From contig JAAKBF010000093.1 of the NCBI GenBank assembly GCA_012656075.1, positions 62,001 through 126,000 of the forward strand: a stretch of DNA of 64,000 bases. The letters are read 5' to 3'. The notes beneath the pieces were generated by a model. It had not been told where the DNA came from. It made no database searches and worked only from the letters and a program-made list of their open reading frames with translations. Made by a program: the position numbers and the translations under genes. The DNA is from Phytophthora hibernalis. Taxonomy: Eukaryota; Oomycota; Peronosporomycetes; Peronosporales; Peronosporaceae. Positions within the stretch are counted from its first letter, which is position 1. Each line of letters opens with the position of its first letter. Below, piece by piece: positions 45,575-57,348 of the stretch.

Positions 45575-48500
45575 ATGGTGACGGATCACTGGTCCGAGAA
45601 CAACCACGACTACGTGAAAGCACCACCGACACCCGATATCTTCTCGCTGAGAGAGTCATCGTTCAAGTCTGAGGTTGCACCGTTAAGTCTGCAGCCCAAT
45701 CCACTCGAACAAGCTTCGCTGGTTTCTATCGTCTTGGCGCACTGGGTCTACCCGATGATCTCGTTGGGGTCGAAAAAGGTTCTCGAGATGGAGGACATGT
45801 GGCCTCTTTGTTCTCGAGACTCGTGCCAAGCACTGGAAACGCGCTTTCGCCGTGTGTACGAACCGGAGAAGTCCCATATCTTCGGAATTTCACCGGTGGC
45901 TATGGCTTTTGCAGTCGCGTTTCGAGGTGAATTGACTGTTGTTTTCACGAGTTGCATGCTGTACGTACTGGCGCTTGGAATGCAGTCGTACGTTGCCCAG
46001 GGTCTTCTCGAGTTTTTGAACGACGAGGAGAACATTTTCCATATCTCCAGCGGCTACTGGCTCATGGCGATGATGACGGGTAGCTCACTGGTAGCTGTGC
46101 TGTCGCTCAACTATGTTTTCTTTGTGTCCGCGCGAATTGGTGTGAACATGCGGTCGCTGACGATGTCGCTCATCTACGACAAGGCGTTGCGACTGTCGAG
46201 TGAGGCACGTCAAGAGTACACAACCGGCGAGATTCTAACGCTGATGAGTGTGGACACTGAACGAGTGTTCAACTTCGTCGCCCACGGTCCCTGGCTCGTG
46301 ATGGGGCCGCTCGGCTTCGCGATTTCGATCATGCTCGTCGGCGTGCTGTTTGACTTTTACTCGTCCATTGCTGGTGCGGTCGTGCTGATTGGGGTCATGG
46401 TCCTCTCCGTGCAGCAAGGAGATCGCATTGCACGACTGCAAAAACAACTTCTCAAAGCGATCGACGAGCGGGTGAAAGTCACGTCGGAGGCGCTGCAAGG
46501 CGTCCGGGTCATGAAATTTTACGCATGGGAGGACTCGATTGCACAGCGCGTGAACAAGCTTCGCGTTCGGGAGGTGGCATTGCTGCGCAAGTTCCATTTG
46601 TACCAAGTGATCAACTCGGTCATGCTTTTCGTGACACCCACGTATCTCTCCGGCGTCACGCTGGGCTTGTACATGATGACTCGGAACCGTATTACGGTGG
46701 TTGAGGCCTTCACCCTTATCGCGATGGTCAACATTTGCCGAACAGCTCTCAGCCAACTGCCACAGGCAATCGGAGGCTACTCCAAGGCGAAAATATCGTT
46801 TGCGCGTATTGATGATTTCCTCCTCGCTGATGAGATTGTAGTTCGGTCTCTCCAACCTCCATCCTCACCAACCAGGTCTCTCATTGCTGGTGCCGGTGGA
46901 TCTATCGGCAAAGGCTGCATTTCGATCCGGGACGCTAACTTCCGATGGCCGGGGATGTCTTCCACAGAAGGTGTTCTTGTGGTCACCTCCGCGATGGATG
47001 AACCGAAGGTCGATGACATTAGCCAGGATGTGTCGGTTCTTTCGACACACGAGAAAAGCAGAACCCTTCTAGCCGATCCCGTGATCTCGAATGCGCATCA
47101 AATCTTCTCAAGTAGTGAAGCACACGGGTTTCGTCTGGAAGGTATCAACTTGGAAGTGGAGCTTGGAGCGCTCGTGATGATTGTTGGTCGAGTCGGATCG
47201 GGCAAATCCAGCCTCGTGAACGCCATTCTCGGAGAAATGCCGCGCACGTCCGGTGTTCTCGAAATTGGAGGTCGCATTGCCTACGTGAGCCAAGACACTT
47301 GGATTCGCAACGCTACTTTGCGCGACAACATCCTCTTCGAACAAGAATACGACGCTGAGCTGTACGCGCGGGTGTTGGATGCCTCGCAACTAGCGATGGA
47401 TCTGAAAGCACTACCCAATGGAGACTCGACCGAAATCGGCGAGCGTGGCATCAATTTGAGTGGGGGTCAGAAGGCCCGGGTGGCAATTGCACGTGCCATG
47501 TATCGCACTGGGACGGATGTGTTGATTTTGGACGATCCGCTGAGTGCTGTGGATCCGCACGTGGCTCACGCGATTTTTGAGAAGTGCATTGTTGGCCTAG
47601 CGGGTGAGCAGACTCGGTTATTGGTGTTGAACTGCCACTACGACCTACTGCCTCATGCAGATCTGGTCGTAGTGATGAATGATGGGGTTGTCACTGCACA
47701 GGGGACGTACGTGGATGTGGTGGCTCGGTTGCCTCATCTTGGAATAAAGAAAAGCAGCATCAAGGACTGTGATACGATCAACTCAACGGAAGCGACTGTC
47801 ATGGACGATAACATCGATCTAATGTTTGAACCTTCACGTGAATTGGAATCAGCTCAACAGCCGAAAGAGAGCCAAGTTGAGACGAAAGAGGAAGCAAACG
47901 ATGCCGTCGCAGCGGGAAACTAGTCCAGTCGGAGGATCGCGTGAGAGGAACCGTGAGTACTCGAGTGTACAAGACGTACTTCGACGAATCGGGATTCAAC
48001 GGCATCGCTGTGTTTGTGGTCCTGGCCATCGTCTATTGTATCACACAAGCAAACCGCACGGTTGTTGACTGGTGGCCCGGACACTGGGCACGCACCCTAA
48101 AGCAACACGTCGACGACTTGACGTACTCAAGCACAGGCTTGGGTATGTGGTATCTCGGACTCATTATCCTTTGCTCCATGTTGACCATGGTTCGAGCGCT
48201 TGTGATGATTGAAGCCTGCGTCCGCACTTCACAAAGTCTCCATGACGAGCTCTTCCGAAGAGTGCTGTGTGCTCCAATTACTCGGTATTTCGACGTGACT
48301 CCAATGGGACGCATTCTCAATCGCTTTTCAAACGATCTAGACCAAATGGACTCGATCCTGCCGCAAGAATACCAAGTCCTGTTCCAGAACGTATCCTTGG
48401 CGCTCGGGTCGCTTGTCGTCTCCGCTTTCGCGTCGTACTGGATCGGTATTTCCTACATTCCGATCTTTTTCATCTTCTTATGGACTGGTGAACACTACAA

Positions 48501-49731
48501 GAAGACTTCGTGCGAGGTCAAGCGGTTGGAAGGTGTCACACGAACGCCTGTGTACAACCTGTTCGGCGAGACGCTGTCTGGGTTGGCCACAATCCGAGCT
48601 TTCCACATGCAGGGTAAGTTTGCAGCGCGCAACCGCGAGGTGGTCGACACGAATACTAACCTCTACTTGACGTACTGGTGCACGAGTCGCTGGCTAGCAA
48701 CGCGTCTTGATCTGCTGTCCGTCGTCATTATCTTCATCGTCACGCTCTACCTCGTTTCGACCAAGGGCCAAGTGGGCGCAATGACTTCCGGCATTTCACT
48801 CACGTACTCGCTCATGCTCACCTCCGTTGTGCAGTGGGTGATGCGTGCTGTTGATCGTACTGACAACGGAATGACCAGCGTGGAGCGACTGCTCTTCTTC
48901 CGTCAGATTGAGAGTGAGGACAACTGTGGCAGCACCGTGGATCAACTCCTACATGCCGAGTATCAAGGCACCGGGTCCACACCAGAGTCGTGGCCGTCAC
49001 GAGGCACCATTCGGTTCGACCAACTCTGTCTCCGGTACCGATCTGAACTCCCGTTGGTACTCAAAGGTGTCGACATGGACGTCGCCGCCGGAGAAAAGGT
49101 CGGTATCTGCGGACGCACTGGTGCAGGCAAGAGCTCACTCATGGTCGCGCTCTTCCGCATCTGCGACTTCGACAGCGGCCGCGTGCTCATCGACGACGTC
49201 GACATTTCGAGCATCAACCTGCGCGAACTACGTCGCAGCCTCGCCATCATCCCGCAGGACCCCGTGCTCTTCAGCGGACCGCTGCGAGAGAACCTGGACC
49301 CGTTCCACGAGTACTCGGACGAGCGCATCTGGGCCGTGCTGAAGCAGGTGCACATGGCGGACAAGCTGCGTCATTGGGGATCGGGTCTCGACTTTGAGGT
49401 GGCCGAGGGCGGAGACAACCTGTCCGTAGGTCAACGCCAGCTCATCTGTATCGGTCGTGCACTGCTCAAAGATAGTAAAGTGGTGGTGCTGGACGAGGCC
49501 ACGGCCAACGTGGACACAGCCACGGACGCACTCATCCAGACGACGATCCAGGAGACGTTCGAGGCCAAGACGGTGCTGATCATCGCGCACCGCATCAACA
49601 CGATTCTGCATTGCGACAAGATCGCCGTCATGGACGCGGGTCGCGTGGCGGAGTTCGGTTCTCCATCGGAGTTGTTGGCGCAACCGCAGTCGGTGTTTGC
49701 TGCATTGGCGAAGCGGTCGGGAACGGTTTGA
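45575..49731 (+). CDS. ABCC transporter D, one frame break
   Basis: The best-preserved of the five pumps, about 1385 residues. ATG 45575 (MVTDHWSENNHDYVKAPPTP) leads into PNPLEQASLVSIVLAHWVYP. TMD1 runs to about residue 430. NBD1 has GRVGSGKSSLVNAILGEMP, LSGGQKARVAIAR and LILDDPLSAVD. TMD2 starts at VYKTYFDESGFNG. NBD2 has GICGRTGAGKSSLMVALFR, LSVGQRQLICIGR and VVVLDEATANVD. The single break is near 47905-47920 in the inter-domain linker, where one base switches the frame from a premature TAG to KLVQSEDRVRG. The NBD2 part is almost identical in DNA to the other four copies while the transmembrane domains are clearly diverged. Confidence 0.9.
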
Positions 49732-50145
49732 GTGTAAGAGAGTTTTGCCGTATATAGGTAACTCGCTTTAGCCTGCACTACGTGTTATAGTTGGTTTGAC
49801 AACAAGTGCTTGCTGAATGTTCTGCTACATGGTGCAGCGCAATGTCGAGTTCGGTATCTCACCCATGATCAAGAAGATAGGATGCAACGTTTTGGTACTT
49901 GGGGATCACTCAAGTTACCAGTCACGACTTGTTTAGACGAACAAGAAACAAAGAGTGGGCGTTCAGTGCGATTATACGCATTGACTCATCTTAAACCTGG
50001 CTCACGTCACTTGTTCATCGCATGCATAATGTTGAGACAGGGTACTCGAGTTTCTCGCTATACACACTAACGCGTTGTTGCCCACGCTACGAAGTCGACC
50101 ATTTCCCAATTGGCAACGTGTGTCAACAGTGGATCAGCTACAGCG
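49732..50145. other. Intergenic region between ABC transporters D and E
   Basis: About 410 bp. It holds only short unconvincing frames and presumably the promoter of ABC transporter E. Confidence 0.5.
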
Positions 50146-53100
50146 ATGGATCAAGGTCACTATGTGGAGGCACTGGACTGCCGCGAGTCATCGAAGCCGT
50201 CGGCCGTCCCTTTCAGCCAACTACCCAACCCGTTGGCGAAAGCTTCACTACTGTCAATTGTATTTGCTCAATGGATCCAGCCCATGATTTCGTTGGGATC
50301 TCGCCGTGTGCTGGAGATCGAAGACATGTGGCCGGTGTGCGCCAACGATGCATCCGTGTCTCTAGAGCAGCGCTTCCGTCGAGTGTATGAACCGCATCGA
50401 AAGCACATTTTTGGACTGTCTCCGGTTTTCATGGCGTATATGAAGACATTCCAGTCGGAGCTCGCGGTCGTCCTCGTGGGCTGTGTGGTGTACGTGGTGG
50501 CACTGGGTTTCCAGACCTACGTGACGAGAGCGTTACTCGAGTTTTGAACGGCCAAGAAAATGTTTTGCACATTTCGAATGGCTACTGGTTGGTGGCCATG
50601 ATGACCGGCAGTTCTCTGGTGGCAGTTTGTGCACTCAACTATTTGTTCTTCGTGGCGTCAAGAATTGGCGCGAATATGCGCTCGTTGACCATGTCACTCG
50701 TGTATGAGAAGGCTCTGAAGTTGTCGAGTGCGGCGAGACAGGAGTACACGACAGGAGAGATCCTGACACTTATGAGCGTCGATACCGAGCGAGTGTTCAC
50801 TGCGATGGTGCAGGGTCCGTGGCTTGTTATGGGGCCCTTGGCCTTTGTCGTGTCGTGTGTGTTGATTGGGTTCCTCTTCGACGTGTACGCTGCTCTTGCT
50901 GGTGCTGCTGTGCTTACTGCCGTCATGGTCATTTCCATCCAACAAGGTGATCGGATCGCTGGCTTGCAACGAAAGCTGCTGCGTGTTATTGATGAACGTG
51001 TCAAAGTCACATCGGAGACTCTACAGGGAATTCGTGTCATGAAGTTCTACGCGTGGGAAGATTCTCGAGCTCAACGTGTGGAGAAGCTTCGAGTGAGTGA
51101 GGTGGGTCTGCTGCGGCAGTTCCACTCGTACCAGGTGATCAACACGGTGATGCTGTTCATCACGCCGACATTTCTTTCAGGCGCAACGCTGGGTATATAC
51201 GTGCTGATCCGACACACAATCACCGTTGTGGAGGCATTCACGCTTGTTGCCATGGTTAACATTGCTCGTTCACCGCTGAACCAACTGCCACAAGCAGTTG
51301 CTGGACTGTCAAAAGCCAAGATCGCTTACTCTCGCATCGACGCCTTCCTTGACAGCAGTGAACTTTCCACAATGCCATCCCTCCCACCGAGCTCGAATAA
51401 AACGAAAGAGTCAAGCAAGATGCCTCTTCTTTCAGCAAGCGGAGCATTTGAAGGCACTGCAGTCGGTGGTGGGCATATTTCGATCCGAGATGGAGCCTTT
51501 GAATGGCCTGCGAATTTGAGTGGTGAAATCGTTGTGGTACATGTAACACCCGCAGAAGAAGAATTACGTGATAACGCTGTCCCGAAAAGTCCGAGGTCAC
51601 CAATCCCGGCATCATCTTCATTCAGCACCACCAGTAAGCAAGGGCTCCAGCTTCAAGGCGTTAACCTCGAGATTGAGTGTGGGTCCCTTGTAATGATCAT
51701 TGGTAAGGTTGGATCAGGCAAATCAAGCCTCGTGAACGCCATTCTCGGAGAAATGCCGCACGTGTCTGGCGTGTTAGAGATCGGAGGACGCGTAGCCTAC
51801 GTGAGCCAAGACACTTGGATCCGCAATTCTACGATGCGTGAAAACATTCTCTTCGAGCAAGACTACGATGCCCAACGCTATGCGAGAGTGCTGGACGCCT
51901 CAGAGCTGACGATGGATCTCCAAGCTCTCCCAATGGAGACTCGACCGAAATCGGTGAGCGAGGTATTAACTTGAGTGGTGGTCAGAAGGCCCGAGTGGCA
52001 ATCGCGCGTGCGATGTATCGGTCAGGGACGGACCTGTTGATTTTGGATGACCCGCTCAGTGCTGTAGATCCTCACGTTGCACACGCAATTTTCGAGAAGT
52101 GCATCGTTGGTCTGGCGGGTGAACAGACTCGGTTGCTGGTGTTGAATAGCCACTACGATTTACTGCCGTTTGCAGACCTTGTGGTGGTCATGCGTGACGG
52201 TGTGATTGCCTCCCAAGGCTCTTACGAAGACGTGTTGGTTCAATTTCCACAGCTAACAACAGGGCTTGTCAGTGTTGGCGTGGACGAAAGCGAGACCGTT
52301 GACGATGATATTTTGAAGGAGACGACCCGAGTATGCGCTGAAGCTGACGTAGATAAAGCGAAACCAAGCGATGATAGCACCAAGGAAACCCAAGAAGTTA
52401 CGCAAGAGACGGAAGTGAAGGAGGAGAACACTTCGGGGCGGTTGATCCGGGCTGAGGATCGTGTCAAAGGAAAAGTGAGTGGCCAAGTGTACAAGACCTA
52501 CTTCGATGAGACTGGTTTCAACGGTTTGGTTGTCATCCTCGTGATCGTTGCGGCCTACGTTGCTGGTCAAGCTGCACGCACGATTGTTGATTGGTGGCCT
52601 GGCCACTGGGCTCGCAACATGCCACGACGAGGTGTGGACCCGACGTACTCCGGCACAACCTTCGGCATGTGGTATCTTGGATTCATCCTCCTTGTGCAGT
52701 GTTGTCTTTTGGTCGTGCTCTCATGATTATCGAGTCGTGTATTCGGTCGTCTCAACACATGCACGACGATCTCTTCCGACGCGTACTGCGAGCCCCGATC
52801 ACGAGATACTTTGACGTGACACCCATGGGGCAGATTTTGAATCGCTTCTCGAACGACTTGGATCAAATGGACTCGATGCTTCCTCAAGAGTACCAACTAC
52901 TGCTTCAGAACGTTTCGTTGGCTCTGGGTGCTCTCGCCGTCTCTGCATTTGCGTCCTACTGGATTGCCCTGACCTACATCCCAATCTTTTGCATTTTCTT
53001 GTACACGGGGAAGTACTTCAAGAAGACGTCGAGCGAAATCAAGCGGCTGGAAGGCGTCACGCGGACACCCGTGTACAACCTCTTCAGTGAAACCTTGTCC

Positions 53101-54252
53101 GGCCTCGCCACGATCCGCGCCTTCCGCATGGAAGACAACTTCACTGAGCAAAACCGACGGGTGGTCGATACAAACTCGAACCTGTACTTCACCTACTGGG
53201 CTGCAAGTCGATGGTTGGCCACACGCTTCGACTTGCTGTCGGTACTCATCATTTTCGTGGTCACGCTGTACCTCGTAGCTACTGTCGGATCTGTTGGGTC
53301 CTTGACGTCCGGCCTCTCGCTAACATACTCGCTCATGCTGACGTCGATGGTGCAATGGGTTATGCGCTCGGTGGATCGTACGGACAACGCCATGACCAGT
53401 GTTGAACGACTGCTGTTCTTCCGTCAGATCGAGAGTGAAGACTCCTCGGGCAGAAGTGTTGCTGAGCTACTCGATGCAGTGAATCACGATACCGGAGTGA
53501 AAGCTCAATCATGGCCAACCCGAGGCACCATTCGGTTCGACCAACTATGTCTCCGGTACCGACCCGAACTTCCGTTGGTACTCAAAGGTGTCGACATGGA
53601 CGTCGCTGCTGGAGAAAAGGTCGGTATCTGCGGACGCACTGGTGCAGGCAAGAGTTCACTCATGGTCGCGCTCTTCCGCATCTGCGACTTCGACAGCGGC
53701 CGCGTGCTCATCGACGACGTCGACATCTCGAGCATCAACCTGCGCGAACTACGTCGCAGCCTCGCCATCATCCCGCAGGACCCCGTGCTCTTCAGCGGAC
53801 CGCTGCGAGAGAACCTGGACCCGTTCCACGAGTACTCGGACGAGCGCATCTGGGCCGTGCTGAAGCAGGTGCACATGGCGGACAAGCTGCGTCATTGGGG
53901 ATCGGGTCTCGACTTTGAGGTGGCCGAGGGCGGAGACAACCTGTCTGTGGGTCAACGTCAACTCATCTGTATCGGTCGTGCACTGCTCAAAGATAGTAAA
54001 GTGGTGGTGCTGGACGAGGCCACGGCCAACGTGGACACAGCCACGGACGCACTCATCCAGACGACGATCCAGGAGACGTTCGAGGCCAAGACGGTGCTGA
54101 TCATCGCACACCGCATCAACACGATTCTGCATTGCGACAAGATCGCCGTCATGGACGCCGGTCGCGTGGCGGAGTTCGGTTCTCCGTCGGAGTTGTTGGC
54201 TCAACCGCAGTCGGTGTTTGCTGCATTGGCGAAGAGGTCGGGGACCGCGTAA
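50146..54252 (+). CDS. ABCC transporter E, three frame breaks; inverted partner of A
   Basis: ATG 50146 (MDQGHYVEALDCRESSKPSA) leads into PNPLAKASLLSIVFAQWIQP. TMD1 is nearly identical to transporter A over at least 400 bp. The NBD1 flank and linker differ, and NBD2 is again nearly identical. Motifs: GKVGSGKSSLVNAILGEMP, LSGGQKARVAIAR, GRTGAGKSSLMVALFR, LSVGQRQLICIGR. Breaks: 50539-50543 (TTTT, where transporter A has TTTTT), near 51925 (CCCAAT-type run before GDSTEIGERG) and near 52690 before SFGRALMIIES. The first is directly contradicted by the other repeat arm, supporting a sequencing or very recent indel. The 3' end abuts the inverted small secreted protein by 95 bp, mirroring the arrangement at A. 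Confidence 0.88.
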
Positions 54253-54347
54253 GGTTTCGTGAGAAAGGCGTAATGAATGATAGTGGGAAATGAATCGTTA
54301 CTTGAAAGTTAGGCTAGAGGGTAGCAACCTACGTGGTTTGTTCCTGA

Positions 54348-54602
54348 CTAGCTGAAAACTCGGAATTTGGTGTCTCCGATGGTCATGGTGTTGCCCGTGT
54401 CGGTGATGCTGAAGACTTTACTCCCGATGGAGATCGTCCCGGACTCGTGTGGTAGCGAGTTGCTGTCGGATCCGACGTTGTTGGTGCTGGCCGAACTCGA
54501 GTGCAATACACAGGGATCGGCAGCCAGTCGGAGGTGACGCGTGGACGCTGCAACGTCAAGGCAGAACACCAGTACAATGAACACGACAATGGTCTTGAAC
54601 AT
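54348..54602 (-). CDS. Small secreted protein with RxLR-type string, copy 2
   Basis: The protein sequence is identical to that encoded at 25602-25856: signal peptide residues 1-19, RHLR at 22-25, no dEER. Flanking DNA on both sides is also shared, including the intergenic gap to the ABC transporter stop codon. Complete identity implies a recent duplication or ongoing gene conversion. Purifying selection on the protein cannot be inferred from two identical copies. Confidence 0.75.
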   Translation of the reverse strand: MFKTIVVFIVLVFCLDVAASTRHLRLAADPCVLHSSSASTNNVGSDSNSLPHESGTISIGSKVFSITDTGNTMTIGDTKFRVFS

Positions 54603-54893
54603 ATTGTCTTGGAGCTTGTGCGCGGTCGAGTGGTTTGGAGAGTGAGCAAGAGGTTTCTCTTTCTGTCTTAGTTGATAGCCGGATCGTTTCCGCTAGTCGC
54701 CGCTTTTCCAATCGAAGCCAAGATCGCCTCGAATTGCTGGCAGCATCACTTCAACTGCATGGTCACCTCAAACTACGTGGTCGCTGTTACTTCGAACTTC
54801 GCGATTAAAGAGAATACGCATTCGAACGGTGCAGGGTCCTCTGGTTGTATACACTTCGATAGGAATGCCTGTCCTGTCAGACGAAAGTACGCT

Positions 54894-55945
54894 CTACTGC
54901 TCCTTGACCGCAATGCCAATCTTTCCGATGTGGCTGCCCGACTTCAGCAAGTCGAACGCTGCGACCACGTCATCCCGGGTAAACCCGAAGGTCTTGTGAA
55001 TGTAGGGCTGGACATTCTGTCGTGCCACAAACCGCATCAGTTCGGTTGAGAGTTGTTTGCTGCCAGCTTGAACGCCACGAAGCACACAGCCCTGGATCAG
55101 GGCAAAAAGCGGGACGTTGGGCATGTTTTCCTGCTCAATGTCGGCCAGGTAGCCGATGACTGCGATCATCCCGCCCGATGCGGTAGCCTTGATGCTCTGC
55201 TCGATCGTGCCGGCGCCACCGATTTCAATGATGTAGTCGACACCTTCTCCGTTGGTAAGACGGCGCACTTTCTCGGACCAGTTGGGGTCGTACGGTAGTT
55301 GATAACATGGTCGATGTCGAATTTCTCCTTCACAAACTTGAGCTTTTCATCTGATGAGGACGTGACGATCGTGACCGCTCCGGCGGCTTTGGCGAGCTGA
55401 ACACCCGTGATCGACACACCACCGGTTCCTTGGAAAAGAACGGTCTGACCGGGTTTCATTGGCACGTAGCCGTAAAGTGAGTTCCACACGGTGGCGCCTG
55501 TGCAAACCAGCGACGCCAATTGCACGTAATCCAGTTTGCATTCCTCTGGTACCTTGATGATTGCTTGGGCCGGCACCGCAGCATACTGTCGGAGAGTGCC
55601 GTCCACACCCCCACCAAGCATGTGATCTTGGTTCTTCAATGGTCCGTACAGGTTGTCCAAAGCGATGTTGATAATGACGCGGTCACCGACGTGAATGTCG
55701 TCGACTGCCGATCCAACTGCAGCAACGACTCCAGCTCCGTCTGAACAGGGGACCAGATCGTTCTTCACTGCGGCGGCTGGGTAAACGCCACTGCAGATTT
55801 GAAGGTCACGCGCATTGAGAGTGACGCCACGGATCTCCACGAGCACTTCATGGTCTCGAACGGTGAGGAGGGGTTCCGTTTGAACTTTCAAGTTGTGGTG
55901 CGAAGTGCGGTCTTTGATGCGGTAGACGAGGTTGGTAGACGCCAT
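54894..55945 (-). CDS. MDR-type NADPH quinone/alcohol oxidoreductase, copy 2 (one frame break)
   Basis: Inverted twin of the gene at 24260-25310. The start ATG is at 55945 (MASTNLVYRIKDRTSHHNL). The Rossmann segment LFQGTGGVSITGVQLAKAAG is uninterrupted here, and LFALIQGCVLRGVQAGSKQL also reads through. The only break is in a G/C run at about 55284-55287 (four bases, five in copy 1), just before NWSEKVRRL. The two copies therefore carry complementary indels, and one of them has an intact frame at each site. No metal-binding Cys cluster is seen. Substrate unknown. Confidence 0.87.
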
Positions 55946-56237
55946 TGCTGCTTGGAGAAAGCGGGAATGACCACTCATCGACATGTACATGTAGAGGCCT
56001 CGGACCGGATTGCATAAGCTAGCCATCAACGCAAACACCTGCAGCTGAATGATCAGCTCGACACTTCCCGTGCCGTGGATAATGGCCTCTCTTTTAACCG
56101 AGAGCGGAGAGTGTCAAATGTCCAAGCCTCGAACTCTTCAACCACAGCAAGTGTTTGCTCAAAATGCGAGTACAACCCATCATGAGCTGATCACCGCCGC
56201 GTATCACGAGCGGTGGAAGCTCCGTTTTCGATAACGT

Positions 56238-56324
56238 TGCTCCCAGAGCACCTTGGTTGAGTGCACCCTTCGACATGGAAAGCATGTCCTATTACCAGAC
56301 TAAAGCACGATCTACATGTACTGC
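56238..56324. other. Boundary sequence outside the right repeat arm
   Basis: A short unique stretch between the arm end and the third oxidoreductase fragment. No gene is seen. Confidence 0.4.
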
Positions 56325-56520
56325 TCCTTGCCCGCAATGCCAATCTTTCCGATGTGGCTGCCCGATTTCAGCAAGTCGAACGCTGCGACCACGTCGCCCC
56401 GGGTAAACCCGAAGGTTTTGTGAATGTAGCGCTGGACATTCTACAAACCGCATCAGTTCGGTTGAGAGTTGTTTGCTGCCAGCTTCAACGTCACGGAGCA
56501 CACAGCCAGTTGGGGGTCGT
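56325..56520 (-). pseudogene. Third, truncated oxidoreductase fragment
   Basis: DNA resembling the 3' end of the oxidoreductase genes. tgcccgcaatgccaatcttt and the following bases match the end of copy 2 (near 54900-55080), with scattered substitutions and a small deletion around 56440-56450. The N-terminal and Rossmann parts are absent. It lies next to the arm boundary in the same orientation as copy 2, so it looks like a leftover of an older tandem duplication. Confidence 0.75.
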
Positions 56521-56555
56521 GCTGTAGCGCTGAAGGCCTCCTTCACGAGCTAGTG

Positions 56556-57073
56556 CTAGTGTTCAATTGAAAGCCAATGAAGCGTCTGCTTCACGTTCGC
56601 ACCCCGGTGGTCTGTCAAGTCCCCAATTGTGCCATCGGTACTTAGCAAGGCCTGGCTGAGGACGTCCACCACGGCACTCGCGTCACGCAGCAACCGAAAC
56701 AACGCCCCCACCCAGTCCACACTCGTCTCCAGACGCACCACTCGGCCGGTGTCCTCGTCCGTCAAAAAGGTGATCGTGCAGCTGCAGACTAAACGCTGGC
56801 CGAGCAGCTTCTCACGCAACAACCTGCGCTCGTTTTCGACTTCGTCCTCCACTTCACCGTCACGCCGAGTCGGGCAGAGGCCGTTAGAACGCCGGGGGTG
56901 ACCTCCTCGACGCGGTGCAGTTGCAGTTGCGGGTTCCCGAAGAAGTACAGCGAGTAGCGGCGCAACTGCTCCAGCAGTGCCTTCACGCCTCTCAACTTAC
57001 CCATGGCCACGTCACGTGTAAACGATTTCCGCAGCACACCCAGAATACGTCTCGTTTCCGCGTGGTGCTTCAT
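56556..57073 (-). pseudogene. C-terminal remnant resembling oomycete bZIP-family proteins
   Basis: ATG 57073 opens MKHHAETRRILGVLRKSFTR, followed by LRRYSLYFFGNPQLQLHRVE and TPGVLTASARLGVTVKW. After a one-base break near 56860 the frame continues REKLLGQRLVCSCTITFLTD and VVRLETSVDWVGALFRLLRD to the stop at 56556. This pattern (LLGQRLxC, xxVVRLxTSxD) resembles the conserved domain that follows the basic zipper in many Phytophthora bZIP proteins. I recall that from family knowledge and could not check it. No basic region or leucine zipper is present, so the N-terminal half is missing. Probably a pseudogene. Confidence 0.5.
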
Positions 57074-57279
57074 CTCGCCGACGTGGAGTAGTACTACTTA
57101 GAACATTACGCCGGCAGTTTTTTCCTTACCGTAATTTACCACCAAGAACATTCCTGGAACCTTCTTTAGGATCAGGTGCTCTTTCGGCGACACGACCTCT
57201 CGACCACCTAAGAGCGCATGCCACGTTCTTCGGATCTTATGGGGTTTCAGACCCGCTCGAACACTGGGGACAGTAGATG
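57074..57279. other. Junction region before the viral element
   Basis: About 200 bp of mixed composition, G+C-richer than what follows. No gene is recognised. The transition to A+T-rich viral sequence occurs near 57280 (gttccgaattaatttatttt). No terminal inverted repeat or target-site duplication can be assigned because the other end is outside the window. Confidence 0.45.
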
Positions 57280-57323
57280 GTTCCGAATTAATTTATTTTT
57301 TTCTCAAAAATTAAAGGGGTATG

Positions 57324-57330
57324 TATATAG
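57324..57330 (+). promoter_or_regulatory. TATATAG box of the PLV GKYKGK gene
   Basis: tatatag ends 18 nt before ATG 57349. The same heptamer with the same 18-nt spacing precedes the fibre gene. Candidate viral core promoter. Confidence 0.45.
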
Positions 57331-57348
57331 ATACACCTCACTGATAAC

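Larger units (their letters stand above)
50470..56237. repeat. Right arm of large imperfect inverted repeat
   Basis: Reverse-complement counterpart of about 23958-29800. Gene content and order are mirrored: ABC transporter, small secreted protein, oxidoreductase. The spacer between arms is about 20.7 kb and contains exportin-T, ABC transporters B-D, MATE and methyltransferase copy 2. A 10-12 bp length difference near 24030 (gtactcatttgtactggc against gtactcgc) shows the outer ends are not strictly identical. Confidence 0.85.

Noticed and set aside
23958..56237. Inverted repeat as a simple assembly palindrome
   Set aside because: Arms differ by substitutions, small length differences and strongly diverged ABC linker/TMD2 segments, and have different outer flanks, so it is not a mirrored artefact. 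Only long reads can fully exclude misassembly.
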